Positions 23,926 to 32,520 of a stretch of DNA of 48,087 nucleotides are shown here, piece by piece. A model generated the notes under the pieces. That model was not told where the DNA came from. It was given only the letters and a program-made list of their open reading frames with translations, and ran no database searches. Origin of the DNA: Desulfobacterales bacterium (GTDB lineage Bacteria > Desulfobacterota > Desulfobacteria > Desulfobacterales > RPRI01); assembly GCA_030689795.1 (NCBI GenBank), contig JAUYEO010000182.1, forward strand, positions 1 through 48,087, written 5' to 3'. Position numbers and translations under genes: made by a program. Every line of letters begins with the position of its first letter. The first letter of the stretch is position 1.

Positions 23926-24927
23926 ATGAACAGTGTAAAGCATCTCATATTATCCCTTCTGTTAATACTCTTTATCTGCATTGCCGGAACTGCAGGTTAT
24001 ATGATGATTGAGGGTTGGAATCTTCTTGATTCAATTTATATGACTGTAATAACAATTGCCACTGTCGGATACGGTGAAGTCCATAAGGTCAGCAATAATG
24101 GGCGTATTTTTACAATTATACTAATTTTTTCCGGTGTCGGTTTCTGCTTATATATAGCAGGCGCCTTGGTTCAATTCATGGTAGAAGGAAGAATCAGAGA
24201 TATTCTGGGGAGGAGGAGATTGGATAAAAAAATCGGCGGGCTTAAAAACCACTACATTGTTTGCGGATATGGTCGAATCGGAAAAATACTGTGTAAAAAC
24301 CTGATGATCAAGAAAGATTTTGACCTTATTGTTATAGAAAACAACAAGGATCTTATCCCGGTTATGGAAGAAGACGGGGTTTTATATTTGCCCGCAGATG
24401 CAGGTGATGAAGAGAACCTGATAAAAGCAGGCATAAAAACAGCTAAAGGGCTTGTTGCCGTCCTTGCTACAGATGCAGACAATGTTTTTCTTGTTCTCAG
24501 CGCAAGACAACTTAATCCAGACCTGTACATAACAGCCAGGGCAAGCCGAAATCAAGCAAAATCCAAGCTCCTGGCCGCAGGAGCCAATAACGTTATCTCG
24601 CCATATGATATCGGCGCAATCAGCATGGCTCAGAGAATTCTGAGGCCTGCGGTAACAAGCTTTTTAGATCTCGCTTTCGCCGAGCAGCGTAAAGACATAA
24701 AAATGGAGGAAATTCCTGTCAGTGCTTCTTCAGGCATTATAAACATAATGTTAAAAGATTCCGGAATCAGGCAAAAGTACAACCTCATTATCATAGCGAT
24801 AAAAAAGCAGGACGGAAGTATGCTCTTTAATCCTTCCTTTGAGACTAAAATTCAGGCTGGAGATACCGTTATTGCTGTTGGAGAAGATGAAAATCTTCAA
24901 AAATTTGAAAAAATCCTGCAACCGTAG
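23926..24927 (+). CDS. TrkA-N domain potassium channel protein
   Basis: A 333-residue ion channel subunit. Two membrane helices (about 6-27 and 60-88) flank a pore loop with the potassium filter TVGYGE at about 47-52. A cytoplasmic RCK module follows: TrkA-N Rossmann domain HYIVCGYGRIGKILCKNL (about 108-125, GxGxxG intact) and a TrkA-C domain (about 245-333). This is the MthK/Kch type layout, in which NAD or calcium binding by RCK domains gates potassium flux across the inner membrane. It stands alone, divergent from pcm. Confidence 0.94.
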   Translation: MNSVKHLILSLLLILFICIAGTAGYMMIEGWNLLDSIYMTVITIATVGYGEVHKVSNNGRIFTIILIFSGVGFCLYIAGALVQFMVEGRIRDILGRRRLDKKIGGLKNHYIVCGYGRIGKILCKNLMIKKDFDLIVIENNKDLIPVMEEDGVLYLPADAGDEENLIKAGIKTAKGLVAVLATDADNVFLVLSARQLNPDLYITARASRNQAKSKLLAAGANNVISPYDIGAISMAQRILRPAVTSFLDLAFAEQRKDIKMEEIPVSASSGIINIMLKDSGIRQKYNLIIIAIKKQDGSMLFNPSFETKIQAGDTVIAVGEDENLQKFEKILQP

Positions 24928-25031
24928 ATTTTAAGCCTTCGAGACCTTTGAACAACATGCACTTCGGGACCTTTAATCAGATGTTCTGCATCGTCATAAG
25001 TACGATTCTTACCTCGAAGAGCACAACGCCG
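24928..25031. other. Convergent intergenic segment with structured core
   Basis: Between the converging potassium channel and cyclo-ligase genes. CTTCGGG and CCTCGAAG can pair around about 50 bases that include an inner ATCGT/ACGAT stem. There is no U-tract, no confident coding frame and no recognised RNA family. Confidence 0.25.
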
Positions 25032-25619
25032 TCAAATCTTATATATTATCCTGTCTTCGGTAATGATAATATCCACATACTTGTCATGGGATTCCATCGG
25101 AATATGCTGAACAATCTGACTTTCATATGCAAGAGCGACTTTTCTTGTGGTAACAGGAAGTTTTGGAATTAATCTGTCATAAGACCCGTCACCGGAGCCT
25201 ATCCTACCGCCTTTTTCATCAAAAGCAATCCCCGGAATAATTGCTATTTCAATAAATTCTACAGGAATAATTTTACATTTATCGGCATCGGGTTCCGGAG
25301 TTCTTTTTTCACCATACTTCATGTCAGTTTTAAAATTGTCGACCTTCATCAAGATTATTTCATTTTTTTGCACATTAAAGGCGGGAAGAATGACAATCTT
25401 ATTGTTGTCAAAACATTTTTTTAAAATGTTTCCGGTAACAACCTCACATGCAGAATTGATATACAGCAAGGATGTTTTCGCCTCAACAAAATTGGCAAAT
25501 TCAAAAAGCCTTTTTTCTATTCCCTGCGTTTTCTCAGATATATTATTAGCCGAAAGTTTGCTGAATATTTTTGATATATTATTGCGTATTTCAACTTTTT
25601 TCCCCCGAAGCTCCTCCAT
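25032..25619 (-). CDS. 5-formyltetrahydrofolate cyclo-ligase family protein
   Basis: A 195-residue cyclo-ligase that converts 5-formyl-THF to 5,10-methenyl-THF with ATP. The ATP/substrate motif near the C-terminus reads FDEKGGRIGSGDGSYDRLI. The usual GYYD is GSYD here, a mild change at a conserved Tyr. The central PEPDADKC segment and the EIAIIPGIAFD strand are typical. The start at 25619 is preceded by GGGAG at about 8 bases. It is divergent from serS. In many proteobacteria this gene neighbours 6S RNA; I see no 6S-like sequence on either side here. Confidence 0.9.
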   Translation of the reverse strand: MEELRGKKVEIRNNISKIFSKLSANNISEKTQGIEKRLFEFANFVEAKTSLLYINSACEVVTGNILKKCFDNNKIVILPAFNVQKNEIILMKVDNFKTDMKYGEKRTPEPDADKCKIIPVEFIEIAIIPGIAFDEKGGRIGSGDGSYDRLIPKLPVTTRKVALAYESQIVQHIPMESHDKYVDIIITEDRIIYKI

Positions 25620-25652
25620 ATATGATCTCCCGAGATAGTGGAATTTATAATC

Positions 25653-25682
25653 TTATTAACATAATAGTTGACAAATGTCAAC
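25653..25682 (-). promoter_or_regulatory. Promoter/operator of the cyclo-ligase gene
   Basis: The palindrome GTTGACA-AA-TGTCAAC (25667-25682) contains a minus-strand TTGACA. It is followed after 17 bases by TAATAA, giving a good leftward promoter ending about 35 bp before the gene. The 7-bp dyad on the -35 box would suit a regulator. Confidence 0.45.
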
Positions 25683-25853
25683 TTATAAAAATCATTGACT
25701 AAAAAGATGGTACATGGTTATAAGTAAACCGATTCGATATTGTTATTTGCACGCGGCTATATTCAGGTTTATCGGTTCTTCCTGCAATTTTAAGATTTTA
25801 TGGTATAATCTTCGATTATTATAAAAAGGTGTTTATAGAAAACAGGGATACTT

Positions 25854-27125
25854 ATGCTCGAAATAAAGTTTGTCAGACAAAATTTGGACATGGTACAAAA
25901 ATCAATTTTAAAGCGATGCAAAAGCGCTGATATTGAAGGTTTTAAGATATATGACACTAAAGCAAGGGCAATTCTTGCAGAAATTGAAGAATTGAGACAT
26001 CGCCGCAATGTTGTCTCGGATAAAATTGCATCTATAAAAAGAAAAGGCGAAGATGCAAATGACCTTGTTCTTGAAATGCGCGAAGTCTCGGCATCAATTA
26101 AAATTCTTGATTCAGCTCTTTCGGAAAATGAAGAGAAAATAAACAGGATTCTTCTGGAAATTCCCAATATCCCTCATTCTTCTGTTCCGGAAGGAAAAGA
26201 CAGCTCGGATAACCGGATTATAAGAACCTTTGGGAAACAGCCTGAATTTAAATTCGAACCGAAACCTCACTGGGAAATCGGCGAAGAACTTAAAGTGCTT
26301 GACTTTGAAAGGGCTTCAAAGATAACCGGAGCCCGCTTTCCTCTTTACATTGGAGCCGGAGCAAAACTTGAAAGAGCATTGATCAATTTTATGCTTGAAA
26401 CGCATACGACTCAGCATGGTTACACAGAAATACTGCCTCCGTTTATAGTCAACAAACAAAGCATGACAAGTACGGGCCAATTGCCTAAATTTGCTGAAGA
26501 TCTCTTCAAGCTTGAGGGGTGGGATTATTATCTGATACCGACAGCTGAAGTGCCTGTGACAAATATTCATCAGAATGAGATACTGGATGAAAGCATTCTT
26601 CCGGTTTTATACACCGCTTATACTCCATGCTTTCGCTCTGAAGCAGGCTCTTACGGAAAAGACACAAAAGGCTTAATAAGGCAACACCAGTTCAATAAGG
26701 TGGAACTGGTAAAATTTTCAAAGCCGGAAACTTCCTATGATGAACTTGAAAAGCTATTAAACGATGCGGAGACTATTTTAAAACGCCTTGAGCTTCCATA
26801 CCAGGTTGTATCTCTTTGCACCGGAGATCTCGGCTTCTCTGCCGCAAAAACTTACGATATTGAAGTATGGATGCCTTCTCAGGGCGTTTACAGAGAAATA
26901 TCATCGTGCAGCAATTTCGAAAATTTCCAGGCAAGGCGCGGAAATATCAGATTCAAAAGAAAAGGGAAGAAAGGTGCTGAGTTCGTACATACATTAAATG
27001 GATCCGCGCTGGCTGTCGGCAGGACCTTTGCAGCCATATTTGAAAACTACCAGCAGGAAGACGGTTCTGTTATTATTCCCGAATTATTAAAACCCTACAT
27101 GGGCGGTATGGAAAGGATATCATAA
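25854..27125 (+). CDS. serS: Seryl-tRNA synthetase
   Basis: A 423-residue class II synthetase charging tRNA-Ser and tRNA-Sec. The N-terminal coiled-coil arm (about 25-105) precedes the catalytic core. Motif 2 is TPCFRSEAGSYGKDTKGLIR (about 259-278) and motif 3 GSALAVGRTFAAIFENYQQ (about 384-402). GAKLERALINFM and the ARRGNIRFKRKG region are normal. Full length. Its stop overlaps the threonine synthase start by one base (TAATG), so the two are coupled. Confidence 0.97.
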   Translation: MLEIKFVRQNLDMVQKSILKRCKSADIEGFKIYDTKARAILAEIEELRHRRNVVSDKIASIKRKGEDANDLVLEMREVSASIKILDSALSENEEKINRILLEIPNIPHSSVPEGKDSSDNRIIRTFGKQPEFKFEPKPHWEIGEELKVLDFERASKITGARFPLYIGAGAKLERALINFMLETHTTQHGYTEILPPFIVNKQSMTSTGQLPKFAEDLFKLEGWDYYLIPTAEVPVTNIHQNEILDESILPVLYTAYTPCFRSEAGSYGKDTKGLIRQHQFNKVELVKFSKPETSYDELEKLLNDAETILKRLELPYQVVSLCTGDLGFSAAKTYDIEVWMPSQGVYREISSCSNFENFQARRGNIRFKRKGKKGAEFVHTLNGSALAVGRTFAAIFENYQQEDGSVIIPELLKPYMGGMERIS

Positions 27126-28627
27126 TGAAACCGGAAGATTTTCCAGATGAGATCCGGCCTTTCATAATACCGGAGCATAAAGGAAATCTTGTATATAGAT
27201 GCCTGGGGTGCGGCAGAGAATACGGTATTGAAAAGCTTTTATATACCTGCACCGATTGCAATAAAGTCCTCCTGCTTCATGATTTGAATTTTGACCTGTT
27301 AAAAAGAATCCCGGGTGAAAAATGGAAACGCATATTCGACTACCGCAGAATGACCAAAATTCCGGCTTTAAAAGGCATATATCTTTATCATGAATTTATC
27401 GGGCCGGTTATACCTCTTTCTTCTGTGATTTATCTTGGTGAAGGGAACACGCCCCTTATTGAGGCCAATTCGTTCCTGCAGGAAAAGGCCGGCCTGAGAT
27501 TTTTCTTCAAAAATGACGGTCAGAATCCAAGCGCTTCTTTCAAGGACAGGGGAATGGCCAGCGCATTGAGTTATATCAATTTTTTGGTCAAAGAAAAGCT
27601 TGTTTCGGATGTTCTTGCTATCTGCGCATCCACAGGCGATACTTCGGCATCAGCCGCTTTATATGCGTCTTATCTCCAGCCTCATATCAAGTCCGCGGTT
27701 ATTCTTCCGCACAAGAAAGTGACACCCCAGCAGCTTTCCCAGCCTTTGGGGAGCGGTGCTGCGGTTTTCGAAATTCCAGGCGTTTTTGACGACTGCATGA
27801 AGGTGGTTGAAAGTTTGTCCGAAAAATATAATGTTGCTCTCCTGAATTCAAAGAATGCATGGCGAATTCTCGGACAGGAATCTTATTCCTATGAGATTGC
27901 TCAGGATTTCGAGTATGATATGAACAACAAAGCCATATTTATCCCTATCGGAAACGCAGGAAACATCACGGCAGTATTAAATGGATTCATAAAATTTTAC
28001 GAGACAGGCATTATAGATGTTTTACCGAAAATAATCGGCGTCCAGTCAGAACATGCCAACCCGGTGTTCAATTACTACAGTGAACCGGATGCCAAAAAAC
28101 GCAAATTCGTTCCGGTAGATGTTAAGCCGAGTGTCGCTCAGGCTGCAATGATAGGCAACCCGGTTTCAATGCCAAGAGTAATCCATCTTGTTGACACTTA
28201 CAACCGCCTTGCAGGAAAAGAAATTGTCTTTTTCGTAGAGGTAAAGGAACAGTCCATAATGGACTGGCAAATTACAGCAAACCGCAATGGGCATATCGCA
28301 TGTACGCATGGAGGTGAATGCCTTGCCGGACTTGCCGTTGCGGTTACATCCGGTTTGGTCTCTTCAAAAGAGACAGCCGTATTGGATTCAACAGCCCATG
28401 CTCTTAAATTTTCAGGATTCCAGGAAATGTATTTTGAAAATACGTTTCCTGCCGGCTATGAGGTCCTGCCGGACAAATCGCTGATTAATTTTCCGGTTTT
28501 GATACACCCTGAAGATCTGGATAAAGTTCCGGTCCCCGGAAAACCATTGGCAGAAAACGATTTGAATATATTTGTAAAACGTGTTTCAGATGAAATTGCC
28601 GGTCTGCTTGATCTTAAAAAAAGATAA
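27125..28627 (+). CDS. thrC: Threonine synthase
   Basis: A 500-residue PLP enzyme making threonine from O-phosphohomoserine. The N-terminus has a four-Cys zinc-ribbon (CLGCGRE at about 26-32 and CTDCNKV at about 41-47). The PLP lysine is in NPSASFKDRGMASA (about 134-147), and ICASTGDTSASAALYASY follows. GNAGNITAVLNGF is the cofactor phosphate loop. HGGECLAGLAVAV lies towards the C-terminus. It is the second gene of an operon with serS, whose stop it overlaps by one base. Confidence 0.95.
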   Translation: MKPEDFPDEIRPFIIPEHKGNLVYRCLGCGREYGIEKLLYTCTDCNKVLLLHDLNFDLLKRIPGEKWKRIFDYRRMTKIPALKGIYLYHEFIGPVIPLSSVIYLGEGNTPLIEANSFLQEKAGLRFFFKNDGQNPSASFKDRGMASALSYINFLVKEKLVSDVLAICASTGDTSASAALYASYLQPHIKSAVILPHKKVTPQQLSQPLGSGAAVFEIPGVFDDCMKVVESLSEKYNVALLNSKNAWRILGQESYSYEIAQDFEYDMNNKAIFIPIGNAGNITAVLNGFIKFYETGIIDVLPKIIGVQSEHANPVFNYYSEPDAKKRKFVPVDVKPSVAQAAMIGNPVSMPRVIHLVDTYNRLAGKEIVFFVEVKEQSIMDWQITANRNGHIACTHGGECLAGLAVAVTSGLVSSKETAVLDSTAHALKFSGFQEMYFENTFPAGYEVLPDKSLINFPVLIHPEDLDKVPVPGKPLAENDLNIFVKRVSDEIAGLLDLKKR

Positions 28628-28634
28628 CCATTCA

Positions 28635-28808
28635 GCCACAGATTCACACAGATGAACACAGATAGATTTAAATACAAAGAATAACAGATATTGAAGTTGG
28701 CTTATTATTGAATTTTGGCAGAAAATCAGAATTCAAAAGATTTGTGTATGATAATAAAAGAAAAAATATCAGTCCGCCAATCAGTGTGGCGGAGCGTAGA
28801 TCTGTGGC
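28635..28808. mobile_element. MITE-like element with 9-bp terminal inverted repeats
   Basis: GCCACAGAT at 28635-28643 and ATCTGTGGC at 28800-28808 are perfect inverted repeats bounding a 174-base non-coding segment. It contains a CACAGATTCACACAGATGAA tract and an internal perfect hairpin TCCGCCA/TGGCGGA (28773-28793). It fills the gap between threonine synthase and the TPR lipoprotein. There is no transposase; a non-autonomous element is inferred. Confidence 0.45.
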
Positions 28809-28857
28809 AGAGTGATTACAAAAAAAGATGAACATATGGCAGCTTAGAGGAAAAAAG

Positions 28858-29622
28858 ATGAATAAAAAATGGCTTTGTTATACCGGATTTGTTTTTTTTA
28901 TATTCGCCCTCGCTTCATGCGCAGACATTGAATTGTTAAAAAAACAGGAAGAAGCTGGTAGGCTTGTCGGAGAAGCCTACATGAGTCAAAATGATTACAC
29001 CGCAGCTCTTAACGAACTTCTGAAAGCTGAAAGAACCTATACCAAGGATCCTCATCTTCATAATGATCTCGGTCTTGTCTACATGGCAAAAGATCAGCTC
29101 CTTCTGGCAATTGAGCACTTTATAAAGGCAGTTGAGCTTAAACCTGATTATGCTCCTGCCAGAAACAATCTCGGAACGGCATATCTTGCAATGAAAAACT
29201 GGGATTCGGCAATCATTTGTTTTAAAGAAGTCTCAAAAGATCTTCTGTATGCAACACCACATTATCCCCTGACTAATCTCGGATGGGCATATTACAACAA
29301 AAAAGAATTTGCTTTGGCCGAACAGTTTTACAGGGAAGCATTAAAGATTGATCCGAATTATCCGATTGCGTTACGCGGATTGGGACTTACTTATCTTGCA
29401 ATCGGAAAACCGCGTGATGCGGTTAATTTTTTTGAAAAAGCGGCAAAATATTCCCGCTTTCCCGAACTTTTCCATGACCTTGCCGGAACTTATGCGATTT
29501 TAAAGGAATATAATAAGGCCGTATTATTTTACAGAAAAGTCATTGATATTGCGCCTGAAAGTCAGTTGGCTGTTGAAGCACGAAAGGAAATTGCACGGAT
29601 ACAAAAAGAACACCTGAAATAG
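28858..29622 (+). CDS. TPR-repeat lipoprotein, PilF/Tgl-like
   Basis: A 254-residue outer-membrane-type lipoprotein. Signal peptide MNKKWLCYTGFVFFIFALAS ends at a lipobox with Cys21. Five to six tetratricopeptide repeats follow, with clear units such as DPHLHNDLGLVYMAKDQLLL, then YAPARNNLGTAYLAMKNWDS and YPIALRGLGLTYLAIGKPRD. Such proteins (PilF, PilW, Tgl) pilot the secretin PilQ to the outer membrane. Lying convergent with pilQ, 57 bp between stops, it is a likely pilotin, but other TPR lipoprotein roles remain possible. The start ATG 28858 has AGAGGA just upstream; an upstream ATG at 28828 is poorer. Confidence 0.8.
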   Translation: MNKKWLCYTGFVFFIFALASCADIELLKKQEEAGRLVGEAYMSQNDYTAALNELLKAERTYTKDPHLHNDLGLVYMAKDQLLLAIEHFIKAVELKPDYAPARNNLGTAYLAMKNWDSAIICFKEVSKDLLYATPHYPLTNLGWAYYNKKEFALAEQFYREALKIDPNYPIALRGLGLTYLAIGKPRDAVNFFEKAAKYSRFPELFHDLAGTYAILKEYNKAVLFYRKVIDIAPESQLAVEARKEIARIQKEHLK

Positions 29623-29624
29623 AA

Positions 29625-29652
29625 CTTCACTCCCGTTTTCACGGGAGTGAAG
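29625..29652. terminator. Perfect hairpin between converging genes
   Basis: CTTCACTCCCGT, loop TTTC, ACGGGAGTGAAG: a perfect 12-bp stem 2 bp after the TPR gene stop and 27 bp from the pilQ stop. There is no long U-run, so it is better read as a bidirectional or mRNA-end-stabilising hairpin than a classic intrinsic terminator. Confidence 0.65.
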
Positions 29653-29655
29653 GGA

Positions 29656-29681
29656 TTGAATCTCCCCGCCGTTTCGGTTCA
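29656..29681 (-). repeat. GAACCGAAAC interspersed repeat, copy 3 (overlaps pilQ stop)
   Basis: On the minus strand: TGAACCGAAACGGCGGGGA then GATTCAA, a compact form of the family. Its first three bases are the pilQ TGA stop codon. Confidence 0.6.
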
Positions 29682-32519
29682 TGAAGCGCTGCGCTGCTCA
29701 AGGAGAACTATCTTCGGGGTTATGAAGATAAGAAGTTCTTCCTTGTTGTCGGTTTTTGAGTCTGCCTTGAAGAGCCATCCGAGTATCGGAATCATCGACA
29801 ACCCGGGAACCCCTGAGCCGCCTGAGCTCTTTGTTGTCTTAATGATGCCGCCGATTACGACCGTTTCCCCGTCATTAATGAGGAGTTCGGTTTCAGCTTC
29901 CTTTGTTGTAAAGGATTGCTGACCGCTTATTATATTCCCAAGGTCCCTTTTTTTGATCTTAATCACCATGGAAATCCGGTTATCAGGAGTAACATGCGGT
30001 TTTACCTTCAGCTCGAGGTCTACATCTTCAAACACCGTTGTCGTGTTGCCGGAAGTATCAAGCTTGTTATAGGGATAACGCAACCCCTGCTTTATTGTAG
30101 CCTCCTTGTTGTCAAGGGTAACTATTTTGGGCGCAGATACTATTTTACCTTCTCCCTGGGCTTCCATTGCCTGAAGCTTTGCATTCAGCAGAAAAGGTGT
30201 TCCGGCAATTCTTCCGAAATTAAAGCCTATGCTTGCCTTGTCAGAAGATGCCGGAAAATTAATAGCCGTATTCACGCCGTATGTTCCGCCAATATCGTTC
30301 AAACCCCTCTGAGGGCCGACTCCTACCCTGTCATCAATCGAAGAAACAACTCCGTATGTGCCGGCTATAAGACTTGTCGGCTGAATACCGATTCCCGATC
30401 CCCATGATGTGCCGATTTCTCTGGAAAAATTGGTGCTTGCTTCGACTATTCTTGCTTCTATGATTACCTGGGGAGTCACCCTGTCAAGTTTTTTTACAAT
30501 TTCCTTTGCCTGCTTTATAACATCAGCCACATCCGTAATTATTATAAGGTTTGTCCTCTCATCTACACTGATATTGCCCCTGTCCTTGGTTTTTATCTTG
30601 TCCAGGTGCGGCAATATCTCCGACTTGGCGTTGGAATAATTGATCGGAATATATTCAACCACCAGCTCTTCCAGCGCTTTTTGCTGTTCCTTTGATTTTT
30701 GATCTGCCAAAATCCTTGCTTGCCGTAACTCATCTTCTTTTTTAATTGCTTCTATCGGAGCAATCCGGACTATATCACCTTCATAAATCATTCCAAGCTG
30801 ATTCATTTTAAGCACAAGATCGAGAACCTGGTCCCATGGAACAGGCTTTTCCAGCGACAATGTGACTTTGCCGGTTACGCTTTTATCAATTGCAAAATTT
30901 TTCCCGCTGACCTCCCTTAAGATACGAAACACATTCTTGATATCAGTATCAAAGAAATCAAGCGCTATTTTTTCTCCCGTATATTGTTTTCCTGGCTCAA
31001 GAAGAGTCTTTTTAGTTTCTGCAACCTGCTTTGCAACCGGTTCTTTTGTTTCAGTTTCAACCGGCTCAACAGCTACACTGGTAAGAACTTCTTTCCAATC
31101 CGGGAGACCGGCCTCTTTTTCCGGTTTCGGCAAAACTGAAGAAGCTTCAAAATGAACCGTCAGAAGGGTGTCCGACTGTTCAACCACGTAAGGAACCGCT
31201 TCTCTCAGCTCGATTGCAACTATAGATGTATTTTTCATAACAGGCTTCAGAAGAGGTGTGATTCTGTCTACAGCGCTGTTAAAGCGCGTCGTAATAATCG
31301 GTCTCTTCTGATTTACCGGAATACTGGTATTGTTCAGCTGGAGGTGGAGCAATTTTTCCGCTGCTTTTTTTACGTTATATTCTACCGGCCTCGTAGTTCC
31401 TATGGTTATCGTTGATTTACCGGATTCTTCGCTCGAAAAATCAATTTTGTTGACCCATGCAGGTTTTGAATCCGTAACTACAGGTTTTTTCTTCAAAACA
31501 TCCGAAACCGGCTTAAGATCGGCTGATACCGGCTGTTCTGCGATTTTTTTAGTCGAGGCTAAAGGTTCTTTTTGCCTGACCGGCGGCTGAGAGCTTATCT
31601 CTGAAGTCTTTATCTCCGCAGGCCCAACATTAATCAATAGTCCGTTTGAAACAGGTTTGGCTGAGAAGGATTTTAAATATTTATTTTTTGTATCCAATAC
31701 GATACGGATTTTATCGGCAGATGAGTAATGCCGAACTTTGCTTACCCATTCTGTATTTGCCTTGACAATTTGCTCCTTTTTTAAAGGGCTTTTTACATTG
31801 ATAATGTCAAAAACAATTCGTGCCGGAAGCTTGGGTGTACTTTCAAGTGTTAATGATTGAAAATCCTTTATCATTCCATCCGCTCTTACCGCTACTACAA
31901 CACCGTTGCCGGATTTTTCCACCCCAACAGATTCGAGCCGGGTTGCAACTTTTGGAGCATCTGCGACAGGCTTCAGATCTTTCTGAATAATTTCAGCTTT
32001 TTTCTCTACATTTTTCTTTTCGGCTTTCTTTTCATAAACAGGTACTGAAGTTACAGCGGTTTTTTCAGGAACCGGGGGTTCTTCCGGTTTTGAAAAACTG
32101 ATTTTGAGCCCCGAATTTTCATCTGCAACCAGATACGGAATATCTTTTTTCAGTAAAACAAGAATTCGTGCCGTATGCCCCGTTTCGGTCATCTCGGATA
32201 TTTTTATTTCAGATATTATTCCACTGTCAGGTTTATAGGATGTCTCAATACTGCCCAAAAGTGTTTCCGGCAGATAGAACAGTATTCCCAAAGGAGAATA
32301 CTGTTTAACCGAGGTATATGTCAATTGCCGGGTTCCTTGAATAAAAACATTCGCTGACTGCCTATCCTCAGTTGTAATTATCCCTGTAATAACTGCAGCA
32401 CTCTGATCTTTTTGCTGCGCATGACTATCAAAGGCAAATCCTGCAAACAAAGAAACGAGAATGACAAAAAAAACGGTTGCCAAACGAACTTTTAATAATT
32501 TCAATTGGTCATAATTCAT
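29679..32519 (-). CDS. pilQ: Type IV pilus secretin
   Basis: A 946-residue secretin forming the outer-membrane pore for type IV pili. A signal peptide occupies about 1-38. Three AMIN-type peptidoglycan/pilus-binding regions follow (about 45-135, 200-305 and 365-470), with low-complexity Lys/Pro/Glu linkers between. Next come the STN domain (FFDTDIKNVFRILREVSGKN, about 525), the secretin N domain (YIPINYSNAKSEILPHLD) and the C-terminal secretin core, with TPQVIIEARIVEASTNFSRE and the ending EELLIFITPKIV. It is longer than average because of its extra AMIN modules. I start at ATG 32519 (GGAG upstream); a TTG at 32534 would add five residues. It is the last gene of pilMNOPQ. Confidence 0.96.
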   Translation of the reverse strand: MNYDQLKLLKVRLATVFFVILVSLFAGFAFDSHAQQKDQSAAVITGIITTEDRQSANVFIQGTRQLTYTSVKQYSPLGILFYLPETLLGSIETSYKPDSGIISEIKISEMTETGHTARILVLLKKDIPYLVADENSGLKISFSKPEEPPVPEKTAVTSVPVYEKKAEKKNVEKKAEIIQKDLKPVADAPKVATRLESVGVEKSGNGVVVAVRADGMIKDFQSLTLESTPKLPARIVFDIINVKSPLKKEQIVKANTEWVSKVRHYSSADKIRIVLDTKNKYLKSFSAKPVSNGLLINVGPAEIKTSEISSQPPVRQKEPLASTKKIAEQPVSADLKPVSDVLKKKPVVTDSKPAWVNKIDFSSEESGKSTITIGTTRPVEYNVKKAAEKLLHLQLNNTSIPVNQKRPIITTRFNSAVDRITPLLKPVMKNTSIVAIELREAVPYVVEQSDTLLTVHFEASSVLPKPEKEAGLPDWKEVLTSVAVEPVETETKEPVAKQVAETKKTLLEPGKQYTGEKIALDFFDTDIKNVFRILREVSGKNFAIDKSVTGKVTLSLEKPVPWDQVLDLVLKMNQLGMIYEGDIVRIAPIEAIKKEDELRQARILADQKSKEQQKALEELVVEYIPINYSNAKSEILPHLDKIKTKDRGNISVDERTNLIIITDVADVIKQAKEIVKKLDRVTPQVIIEARIVEASTNFSREIGTSWGSGIGIQPTSLIAGTYGVVSSIDDRVGVGPQRGLNDIGGTYGVNTAINFPASSDKASIGFNFGRIAGTPFLLNAKLQAMEAQGEGKIVSAPKIVTLDNKEATIKQGLRYPYNKLDTSGNTTTVFEDVDLELKVKPHVTPDNRISMVIKIKKRDLGNIISGQQSFTTKEAETELLINDGETVVIGGIIKTTKSSGGSGVPGLSMIPILGWLFKADSKTDNKEELLIFITPKIVLLEQRSAS

Positions 32520-32520
32520 A

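Noticed and set aside
25620..25853. 6S RNA next to the 5-formyl-THF cyclo-ligase gene
   Set aside because: The gap is AT-rich with only promoter elements and a short palindrome; no 6S-like open-bubble hairpin was seen.
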